DNA from: Kryptolebias marmoratus
Taxonomy: Eukaryota; Chordata; Actinopteri; Cyprinodontiformes; Rivulidae
Assembly (NCBI RefSeq): GCF_001649575.2
Contig: NC_051450.1
Location: forward strand, 6,950,360 to 7,014,359
Reading direction: 5' to 3'
DNA length: 64,000 nt
Shown piece after piece: positions 34,731 through 46,700 of this stretch. Position 1 is the first letter of the stretch, and every line of letters starts with the position of its first letter. Both the position numbers and the translations under genes were made by a program. The notes beneath the pieces were generated by a model that was not told the origin of the DNA, did not search any database, and worked only from the letters and a program-made list of their open reading frames with translations.

Positions 34731-37700
34731 GTAAGGAGCGAGTAGGTGACCGGGCGGAAGCCTCCGACAGGCAGAGTCGTGGTTGTCTGCGGCTGTCTGT
34801 GGTTTACAGCGGCGCTGCTTTGTGTTACTGGCTTCATGTCACTTTAACACGTCGACGAGTCCAACTGAACGACAGGAAGGGTCTGCTGACTGTCCACAAG
34901 TCTTAAACTAACTAATGAGTTAGTTACTCATTGGGTGTATGCAACTACAACTGATTAAATGGGAAATTAAATAAAATATCAAAATAACGAGTTTTAATGT
35001 TTTTCTTTTAGTTAAACACTATCATAAAACACTCCAATGGTCCATTTCTGTGATTTATAACGTTAATGACTTGTTTTTAGACTTTGTGTCAAAATGACAA
35101 AGCCTACTGATTGTGTGGGCGGAGTTATCTACTTGTTTGGTGACGTAGAAGGGGCGGGGCCAACTCTGGCAGACCGCTGTAGGACACTGAGGAGGTTACT
35201 GTCACAGTGTTTATCAGGGAAGATGGAAGCAGAAGAAGCCGGGTCATAACAGGAAGGTAATCCATTTTGTTCATGGCTCAAACAGCCGTGAGATGATGAT
35301 TTTTTTCTGAAAAACTGATTTAATTACAGGTGTTTTTTGTAACTGACAAGATGGAGGGTTATCAACACTAGGGTGGACCCAGGGAAAAATAACAAACTGT
35401 CTTTGTTTTATATTTTTACCTATATACAAAAATAGAAATAAATTAGAAGCACTCAGAGAGCGCAAACCTCCACCAAGGCAACAGTGTGATTAAAAAATAG
35501 TGCGATCCGGATCTTAATCTTGATCAGCACCAAAATTGAACCCATTGTTTTGTGAAAACCCCAGCATTTTCTGCAAATTTCATTTAAATATGATAACTAC
35601 TTTTTACCTGATCTTTGCTAACAGACAGACAAACAACTGAAAACAGAACGTCCTTGGTGGAGGAAACAAAAGGGTCACATGTAGAAACAGAGAAAGTTTT
35701 ATTAAAGGGGTTAGCTGTGACCTTGACCTTTGACCCCATGAACCTTTAAATCAACAGGCATCATCTTTAACCCACAAGGTGTCCAACACTAATTGACCCA
35801 AATTAGATGCACATGCACACATGTGCCTTACAACAATAGCTGTAACAGAAGTTTAAATGCATGATTTTGTTTCCAGAGAATGGGGCAACCTCTTAGGCAA
35901 CTAGTCTTATTTTTGCATGTACGGCATGCCAAATTGTATTGGTGGCCATGCACATTATTTTGTTGCTTAAAAATTGTCCAAGGAGTGGGGCACACATGGA
36001 AATCATGCAGATACTGTATTTGTTATGTGCACATTCGTTCTGTTGGTACAATTACAACACCATTTTGAAATTCAAGAGCAGCTCATTCAACGTCGGTTTA
36101 ATGACGTTTTACTTCTAATTTTGGAACGGCGCCGGCAAATGCGTGAGGTGGTGTTAGCATTAGCAGCAATAATGCTATTTGTCCCATGATGCTTAGCAAC
36201 GGTGGCCCGTGAAGTCCAAAAAGGCACATGCTTTACGTATTTAGTTCGGTTCAAGTCCGGTCTGTATTCACACCAGAAGCGAACTGCACCAGAGTTCGTT
36301 TGGAAGCGGACCGAGACCACCTCAAAAAGCGGTTCTCGGTCCGGTTGTTTGATCCGAACCGGAGTTCGCATGACTGTATTCACACCTGCACAAAGAGTCC
36401 GGACCAACGCTGGAAACGAGCTCTGCTTCGATTAAAGCGGACCAAATGTGTCAGTTCTGAATACGACCTAATAGAATAGTTTTACTGTTAAACAAGGATA
36501 AATTAGCACGCCTCATACTAATATTTCCACTAAGTCCAAAACATGCTTACCATATTCGGTCTTGTAAGGCCACCTGCTGAATTTCGGCTCAACTAACCAT
36601 TTTTGGTTAAACCCGATAATGTTTATTACTGCGGCTCCAACGACCTGCTAACTCCAGCGGTATCTGAAGGTGGCTCGGCCTCGGGGCTTATTAGAGTCAC
36701 GCAGGGCTCCGCGAACAGCGCGGGGACCTGAGCGTGCGGTGGAGGCGTTTATACTTGGCGCTTACGTCGGCTAAGTTATTAAGAAACAACAAACAGTGTC
36801 CAAAAGTCATAATTACCATGTTTCAGATTGGATAATTCTACTGGAACAGATACAGGAGGTTTCTATTATTGCATGCCATGGACGTAGAATTTAACCAAAA
36901 ATATAAAACTTCAGTCCAATTGAGCTACCAGTAAATATGAACCAAAAGCACCAATATTTTCAGTTAATGGTTTTATGCAGTAGAGGAATGATTTTGGAGG
37001 GTAAGACCAATATTCCCAACAAGTAAAAAAACAAGCCCCACCCTGCTCCACCCTGTTTCTGGCTGTGATACAGAGAGGATGTTTAAACTTAAAGCATTCA
37101 GTTTGACTTTTATTGATTTATTTGCTTTACTTGTGATTCGCCCATCATAGAACTAATATTTCTTCCCTCTGTGGTCTACACTCCTTTTTATCGGCTGCAG
37201 CAGTAATCTCCTTCCATGAGTTTTGAACCGTTTGATTATCTTTGTGATCTCTCACAGAGGGATCATATAAATGCTGATACAGGCAAACCAGCTCTGCTAG
37301 AGCACCGAAATCGTCCATTTTGAATAGAATGCAGCGCACAGACCTCTGCAATTTACAAAAGGTGTACGACCACGTGACGTGACACCTTGCGGGACCTTCG
37401 CGCACGGGCTGGGACAGTGCGATTGCGTGGTGAGGTAGATAAAGGTAGCGGTTTTGGGGGTGCGGGTGGGAAAAAACGTATGACAAATGACGTATTTATA
37501 ATAAACAAGCGGAACTTAGCCTGGTGGCTGGGTCACCAAAGCCTGGCAGCCCGCCAGGCTTATAATACGCAGGGGGAAACCCTGAGAACATGTTCTTCAG
37601 ATGAGTACTTTTTCTTAAAGGAAAAACAAACTGAGATAGTGAATGAATCCAGCTGCATCAGACGGCCTTAGAGACTTGCTGATAACAGCTAAAGTTACCT

Positions 37701-40700
37701 GTTCAGTAAAATAGAGTTTGATCATCCACCACACTCAGCTTTTTTACTGGGCTGTTCATACACATTTAACAGTCGCTGCTTTTTGTTAAAATGTCCCAGT
37801 TAAACTCCAAATAACAGCATTTGAGACATTCATTGGAAGTAATTTACAGTATTTCAGTATATGGAATAGGGCTGCAGGAACAGGAACGCTAATGTCGGCC
37901 AGCCGTTCTCTGCCGGCCCCTTCTCTCCCGCGCGGTGGTTCACTTAGGGACGGCTGGCCAACATTAGCGTTCCTGTTTCGGGTCAGCCGTGAGCTAGAAG
38001 GCGCTAACTCCGTGGAGCGCAAATATCCAACATCCAACTTAAAACTAACTTTACTGTGGTGTTTTGCACGGTCCTTTGCTGAAATCTTTGTGGGCAAATG
38101 TGAAGCGTTAGCGCACATTTTCGCTTCGGTTGCTGCTCCTACATGCATTCTGATGTTAACAGGATGTGACGTCACATCTCTTCTTCATGAGTTATTTGGG
38201 GTTAAAGTTGCGGGAAAGTTGCGGTGATTTGGGCAAAGTTGCAAAACGTTGCGATTTTGCGGGGTTTGCTTGATTTTGCGTTTATAGTTGCGATCGCAAC
38301 ATTGCGAAATCCTGGAGGGTCTGCCTGCCTCTCGCACAGTGACTGCTGGAGACAGACACCAGCTCCCCGCAACCCAGAAAGGAGAAGCGGGTAAAGAAAA
38401 TGGATGGATGGATGGATGGATTATGACCGGAAGTGTTAACTAATTTCTCTGTAGCCTGTATACGAAGTGTCGACAAAATAAAATCCATATCAACAATTTC
38501 TTTCTAGTCGACAATTGTGACTAATTGCCGCAGCCCTAATACGGAACGTTTCTGCAGCTGTACGTTGTTGCCAAGACTCCAGTCTTTTCTGCCACAGTTA
38601 CGCTTGACATGTTTGGTGCCTAAACAACAAAGGCAGTTTCCTCTTTTCCTGCCATAAAAAAAAGAAGAAGATTGAACTTATAATTGCCCCTAATCAAGTT
38701 TAGTTGTGCTCAGAAGTTTACCGGGTTGACTGCTGGGTTTGCTGTTTTCTTGAAACACCAGTTGGAGTAAACTCTCTGATGGCTCTGTGTTTTCCTGCTG
38801 ACCTCAGTAGTTTCTCTCAGCTGTTGTTGAAGGAAACAGACCTGCAGGCCGCACCAGCGTTTGCATGGATGGGATCATTTGAATAGGACAACAATACACC
38901 CACAGTGACGAGGGCTCTCTGTACACAGTAAATGAAGGTTTTATTGTCAGTTTGCAACTTGCAACTGAAACCACAACAAAGTTACTGACTGACACAGTAA
39001 ATATTTGTAATCCTGTAACACATTCCTGTTTAAATTGATCCAATGAGATGTCAGAGGTGAGCTCCCCCTCCTCTACCTGTTGATGAGACCTGTTTATACA
39101 GTAGCCGTTCGAAAAATTTCCTCTTAACTATTCTTCCTTTTAAAATACACTGCTCAAAAAAATAAAGGGAACACTCAAAAAACACATCCTATATCTGAAT
39201 GAATGAAATATTCTCATTGAATACTTTGTTCTGTGCGAAGTTGAATGTGCTGACAACAAAATCACACAAAAATCATCAATGGAAATCAAATTTATTAACC
39301 AATGGAGGCCTGGATTTGGAGTCATGCACAAAATGAAAGTGGAAAAACACACTACAGGCTGATCCAACTTTGATGTAATGTCCTTAAAACACGTCAAAAT
39401 GAGGCTCAGTATTGTGTGTGGCCTCCATGTGCCTGTATGACCTCCCTACAATGCCTGGGCATGCTCCTGATGAGGTGGCGGATGGTCTCATGAGGGATCT
39501 CCTCCCAAACCTGGACTAAAGCATCTGCCAACTCCTGGACAATCTGTGGTGCAACGTGATGTTGGTGGATAGAGCAAGACATGATGTCCCAGATGTGCGC
39601 CTCCAGCCTCTGGACACTACGCTGACAGACACAGCAAGTCTTCTTGCCACACCTCACATTGATTTGGCATCCTGAATGAGCTGCACTACCTGAGCCACTT
39701 GTGTGGGTTGTAGAGTCCAACTCATGCTACCACGGGTGTGAAAACACCACCAATATTCAAAAGTGACCAAAACATCAGCCAGAAAGCATAGGTACTAAGA
39801 AGTGGTCTGTGGCCTCCACCTGCAGAACCACTCCTTTATTGAGTGTGTCTTGCGAATTGCCAATAATTTCCACCTGTTGTCTATTCCATTTGCACAACAT
39901 CATGTGAAATTGATTGCCAATCAGTGTTGCTTCCTAAGTGGACAGTTTGCTTTTACAGAAGTTTGATTTACTTGGAGTTATATTGTGTTGTTTAAGTGTT
40001 CCCTTTATTTTTTTGAGCAGTGTATATATAAAATCTAGCCACTGCAAAGTAAAATGAGCCAATCTGAGGCACAAAACTCCTGAGCTGGAGGATGGACTTG
40101 TTGGTCAAAGGGTCAGAGGATGGACTTGTTAATTATTACTATCATCAAATTGTAAATTTTGCTGTTCTAACATATTTATTTTGCTTCTTGTTCTGCTGTC
40201 TCATAGCCTTCCGAAGTATATTTCAAGCAGTGGTCATTATGCTTTGATATCAATCATTTTATGAACTCCTGGTCAAAGTGAGCTGTATTTATTTTAAACC
40301 CAAGTAGCTTGTAATGATTCTAAATCTGGTCACTGAACAGTTTGTGAGTGTGTACTTTGTGTGTGAGAATAGATCTTGTTGGGTTTTGTTCATTTTTTTA
40401 CTCTGGTCCGTTATCATCAAACTGTACATGAATGTAATGGGGTTAATGAACAGAGGACAATTGCACTCTATGCTTTTGGTACAAAACATTTTAAATTTTG
40501 TTCTGGAGCTGGACTAATTTGAAGTTCCTCCTGTTGTTGGATCATGTGAGAGGACAGCTGTAAAGTTTGCTGTTTTTTTTTTGTTGTTGTTTATTCCAGT
40601 GAGGGAACGAAGGTCAGAGGATTATGTCTGAGTCACAGTTCTCCACTGCATTAGCATATAATGTTGAATTAAACATTAATACTGTGATTAAAAGAGGATT

Positions 40701-43700
40701 TAAAACTACCAGTATACATATTGTCTATCGTGGTAAAGTTACAAAATATAGCAATATTAATTTTTGGTCATATCGCTCAGCCCTGCTTTCTGTGGAGTTG
40801 ATATCTGAGGTACAAACTGAATACAGACACATTACTTCTGTAAGTAAGTACTGTTCACTGTTCCAGGGAACTTTACTGTTCTCTTTGGTTATAATGCATA
40901 AAAGGGAAATGAACATTTCATTGTGTGCATGGAGAAAAAACTGTTTTTTCAGTTGTTTCATTTAAGAAATTAAAAGATAAATTCATAAAAATATGTGGCA
41001 GCTAAAACTATTGAATTTGAATTTCTGTCTTTAACTTTTTCTTAAAGGATCCATCATTTTATAACCTAGAAAGGGACAGTAACTGTAACATTGTCTGATT
41101 TAGAACACCTCCCTGACTGATGGAGACCCCATACCCAACTCTCCTGGCTCGATGGTCAACCAGTACAGGCTGGAGGAGGATGAGGAGGAACAGCAGCAGG
41201 ATGGCGACACTAAAGACATCTTTGTCACCGTTGACAATCCAGAGAACCATATCACTGCCCTTGAGACCTTCATCATGTACAGAGTTGTGACCAAGGTGAG
41301 GAAGGAAAATAATGCAGAGTCAGAAGTCAGTTGCTTTTTGAAAATGCATATTTGAGTTTTTCAGGTTACCATGAAATTCATATAACACTGTATATAGAGT
41401 TCCTATATAAGTATGGAAACGTTTGGAATAAAGTTTTAGTGTTTTGCAGGTCTGGATAAGTATGGAAATTAGAGCAACAAAGATGAAGAAAAAAAACATT
41501 TTCAGACACACTGTTAGGGATGGGCAAAATTGTACTGTTCACAATATATCATTTAAAAGAAATCCTGACTGTAATAATTTACCTTGCTAACTAATGACGT
41601 ATATTTGTGTGCTGAAGGAGCCATTGACGTTTGAACGGCTCCTGTCTGCGAACTACTACAGCCCAGTCTACCTACTAAATAATTTAAATACTAATTTTGA
41701 TGTTAGAACCTTATACTGTGTGTGAACTAACAGTGGATTACAGGTTTCTTATATATGGCTTAGCTTTGATGTTTTGAATGGCTGCTGTGTCTGAAGCTGG
41801 TTCAGTTAGTAAAATGGGGTTTGTTTATCATCTGAATGCAGTTTATTATAATTCAACAGTAGATTGGCTTGATCGTAAGGACTTCAGTGGTTTCCAAAAT
41901 TAGGTTCAGGACCCCATTGAATTATCTCCACAAAAACCCTTCTTTATTGACTTATAAATTTAAATTTTGAGAGTCTGCACTATCAAATTTCAGGGAAAAT
42001 ACCCAGAATTTTATTTGTTATCTATTTCTTTACTTCTGAGCTTCAAAAGTGGACTTATGGCCTGACTAAAGCAAAATGTCAGCTTTGTGGATCAGAAGCT
42101 AAATACATAGTTTGGGAAAACAACAAAGACAACATACAGGTAAACACTGTTTCAGTTTCCATATTTGTACAAATTGTGCAAATTTACAGGCTCACCTGTA
42201 AAAACTGAGTTTTGGCTGTGCTACTGATTAGTTGAGCGCACATATCAATCTGTGGGCCCAACAATGTCTGCTCCCTCGAGCTGGCCTCGTGCATGGAAGA
42301 CCATTTTAAGATACATCCAAATTACAATCGTATTTCTATTTACTGTTTTAAATATCAAAAATAGCATATCTTTCTTTTTTTAAACATATCTTTATTGATT
42401 TTAGATTTATAACAAAAACACAAGAACATGACCACTCATTTACAAAAACATAATTATAACCTTATAAACAAGAAACACACAAGTACAGGGGAGGAACAAA
42501 AAAAATGGGAGACCCACCAACAGACCAGTCAACATAATAATCAGTTTGTTTTATCATATAACCTTATGACAAGTCTTCTTTCCACAAGTCAAGTTGGATA
42601 TCATTTTGATCCAGCCAAGTGTAAAAGACAGAGCTGTTTTCCATAATTTATCAAGCTTGTTCTTAGTAAAGTAGCTTATTTTCTCAAGGGCCAAGTAGAA
42701 GGAAATTTGTTGAAGCCATTGTGACATGCCACATAATATCTCTTTCTTCCATGAAGGTGTGATACAACGTTTAGCCTCCAAAAAGCAAATTTTAATCAGG
42801 GATCTGAAGTTGTTTAAGATAAAACAGCATTTCTTCTGCTCACAGCAACATTCTTACTGGTCACATCTTTCTTCTGTTCTGAATATGTTTAATTATTGAT
42901 TATTAAAAGCAGAAAGGATGATAGTTACAGTCAGATGAAATTATTTAGTAACCTAATATCCAACATTAGGTTGGTTTTACTTTGGACAAAGATGCTAATT
43001 ATTTCAACAGAAAATAATCTGTAATGTGATTCACAAAAGTAGCTTTAATCTGAATTATTAATCAGATGTACTGTAAATATATTTTTTGTTTTATTAAAAC
43101 AAATCCCTCTGTTTAATCATCTGGGGGAGATTATTGGTAGGTTTCCAATGTCAGAGAGGGAAAGTTCAGTCACATGGGGATTTTTTTTTTAAATTTTTTT
43201 ACCTCAGAGAAAAGGGTTTTTACTTTAACTTTATCTTTTAATTTAGTGCGAACAGTCAAATTATCAATTTAACCATAAATTAGGAAAAAAACAATGTTGT
43301 ACCAGCTTCAGATTATCCAAAGAATTTCTGAGACACATATTTCAAACTCAGTGGCGGGTGGTGTATTTCACACTTAGGCCTTCAGTGATGTCCAACTTAG
43401 TCGATAAATACCTTTTCATTATGCCAGCATTTATAACACCAGGATGAATATCAAAATGGGCTATTATCCTATAATAGCCCTATAATCAACGAACCCGCAT
43501 CAGCAATTGAAACATATCTGGTATGCTACTGTCAAAACTAAATAAAATAGAATAAAATAAATAAAATGTTTGCACTCATCAAAACGGCTGTGTCCCCCCA
43601 AAACACTTATTTCAACACAAAATCCATTCTGGAACAGGTTAGCTAGCTCGGGGGTCGGCCGTCCTCCTCTAACGAGATCTAGCTTCTCTTGGAAAGTTCA

Positions 43701-46700
43701 TCTAGAAAACGGCCTTGCCAGTATATCAGCAACCAAATCAACGTGTTGCACTCCTTCGGCCATTGTGGGTTAAAAAAGTTTTTAACCGTTAACAGCCCGG
43801 GTGTGACTCTGTTGATCTGCATAGCATTGCTGTGGCTCAAACTAGTAAGTATCCATGTCCAATCACTGGACACGTAAATGTCACATTCAATGTGAGGCCA
43901 ACTAGAGGGCCTTACTGACACAACTCAAGATCTGATTGGCTATTGCAACTATCTATCAACGGTATTTGCCCGTTCACTTACAGTGCACAGACGCCCACAC
44001 TGTTGATTCTGAAGGCCCGGGCAGATTTCATACAGCTGGCAACATAAGATAGCTGACTTCTGATTGGATAAAACCTCCAACCTAAAAACAACAGCACTGA
44101 AAGAAGCATAATATGACATGAAGAGAATATGAATATTTTTAGATATCTAGGGAAAGTAAATTAAAAATTAAATTAACCTTTATCATAATTATGATCATGA
44201 TTCTTGGTTATGTTAGGCCAGCAGAGAAGGCCTTGCTGGCCCTGACGGCCCACCACTGTTCAAACTACCAGCTGTCTGTTTACAGCCAGGAGACAACATT
44301 TAACTTTAATTTATTTCCCTGATACCTAGTCCATTCTGTTCAGCTTTTTTCATTTTAATGGCCACCACTTTACTTCATCTTACCTTTACAGGTAAAAAGT
44401 CTCATGTTTTTGCAGCCATTGACATTATTATTATAAAACATTATCATTAACATTATGTGTAAACGGCAGTGTGAAAGCTTTCTGTCAGTTTGTCACTCCG
44501 ATGTTTAATCCATCTTTAATACTGGACACTTTAATGCTCCCCTCAACACTCTGAACCACAGAGACTAAACTGCAGCACGATCAAACTGACTGATATACCA
44601 GAATAGCAGTTTTTCAATAAATCAAATAATTTTAAAACTATAATTTGTACTGAGGGCAGCAGAGCAGTGATGAGAGCTGTCACCTTACTGTAACAACATC
44701 AGAGGTTTAAAACTCAGCTGTGGCCACCTGTGTGCATGTGTGGTTTTTCTCCAGGTACTCCGGTTTCCTCCCACAGACCGAAAACATGCATGTTAGATTA
44801 ACTGATAACTCTAAACCAGGGGTGTCCAATCCTGGTCCTCGAGGGACACTATCCTGCATGTTTTACTTGTTTTTCTGCTCCAACACACCTGAGTCAGTGG
44901 TTAAATTACCTCTTCATGTTCTACAGAAGCCTGTTAATCACCCATTGATTCAAATCAGGTGTGTTGGAGCAGAGAAACAAGTAAAACATGCAGGATAGTG
45001 GCCCTCGAGGACCAGGATTGGACACCCCTGCTCTACACTGTAACTAGGTGTGCTTAGTTGTCTGTCTCGTTTGTCTCTGTGTGGTCGTGTGATGTCCAGG
45101 GTGTCCCCTGCCTACCCCACAATGACTGCTGGAGTTAGACAGCAGCTCTTTGTGACCCTGAGCAGAAAAGTGGGTACAGAAAATGACTGGATAGATATTT
45201 TGTTAATTATAGTTCTTTAAGAGACGTTGATATCGGCAGATGTCAAAAATCAGTATCGGCCCATAAAACCAGAATTGGTGCATCTTTAGCTGTTAGCAGC
45301 AGTAAATGAGGGAGGGGGAGTTTCTGCCCTCCCTGTGAAGAATAATGTTTCTCTTATGGTGAACCTCTTCCACCTAATGTAAATAATTAATATAAGTATA
45401 AAGTCTGTACTGAGTAATACGTTCCATTTTTTGTGATGGTCATACAAAGTAAAATGATAAATACATTTGATTACTTTCACATTCATATATTTCACATGTT
45501 ATTTTAATTTGTTGTGAAATGTTATATTGCATTAATGCAGGGACATCAGGGTGATATTTACAGGTGGGCAGACTAAAGCAGGTGAGCTGATGATGATTAT
45601 AAAATCGATCATCAACCTTTGGCCCAAAGTGGCCTGGTAACAAGTACACTTATGTACCAGCCTATCCTTGAGCATGGTGTTTGTTATGGACAGCCCATGC
45701 TTAGATCAGAAGTCCAAGGGAGGCTATTCCTCTCAATCACACCTCTGCAGATGGCTCCGTCATTGTCCATATGGGCATTGAAGTTACCCAGGAGAACAAC
45801 AGAATTCCTAGATGGCATCTCTTCCAGGGGGTGCATCAGTACAAACACCAGTCAGAACCTTCCCTCCTGCAGCTTCAAGCTGCAGAGAGGTGACCCTCTC
45901 ACTTGTGAGGATCCTCACACACCCGTCCAGCGCCTCTCTCCCCAAGCAACTCCAGAGTAGAAAAGAGTCCAGCCCCTCTCCAGGAGATGGTTTCCAGAGT
46001 CCAAGCAGTGTGTAGAGGTGAGCCCGACTATATCTTGTTGATATTGTTCAACCTCACACTCAAGCTCTGCCTCCTGACCTGCCAGAGAAGTGACATTCCC
46101 TACAATTAGTCTTTTTGGCCTAGGACCCTCCCCCGCCTGCCGCCCGGCTCACTGTGCACCCGACCTTGATGATCCTCCTCAAAGGTGGTGGCCCAACATG
46201 GAGGTGGCCTCCTGTGATTCATTCAGGCTTGGCCCAGCTGAGCCCCAGTAGATAAGGCACGCCCATCAGGAGCTCGTTGGTGAGCTCACCCTTCAGATCT
46301 GACTCTAGGGGGGTGCCCCAGTTTCTCTATTTCTGACGAGATATCCTGATGAGTTAGATGTCTATTTATCAAGATTTTTGAATTGTTCTGTGGTGATTTT
46401 GCACAGAACCAAGCCCTAGCTATAGGATTCATCAAAAAGAAAAGTCTTAAGTTTCGTCTTAAAATAGACACTGGAAGTTGGTTCCACAAGAGAGGATTTG
46501 ATAGCTGAAAGCTCTGCCTCTCTACTTTTAGAAAGTCTAGGAACCACAAGTAAACCTGCAGTCTGAGAGTGAAGTGCTCTGTTTGGAAAATATGGAACAA
46601 TAAGATATTTTATATAAGATGTAGCTTGGTTGTTGAGAACTTTGTATGTTAGAAGTAAAATTATAGTTCTATTCAGAATTTGACAGGGAGTCAATGGAGC

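Larger units (their letters stand above)
37867..38538. mobile_element. Non-autonomous hAT-like element with nested repeat
   Basis: Ends TAGGGCTGC and GCAGCCCTA are inverted, flanked by ATATGGAA (37859-37866) and ATACGGAA (38539-38546), an 8-bp duplication with one change. Inside are a long hairpin (37879-37977), a 'gttgcg'-rich part (38205-38310) and the 3' end of dispersed repeat D with (ATGG)5 (38313-38421). Confidence 0.7.
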
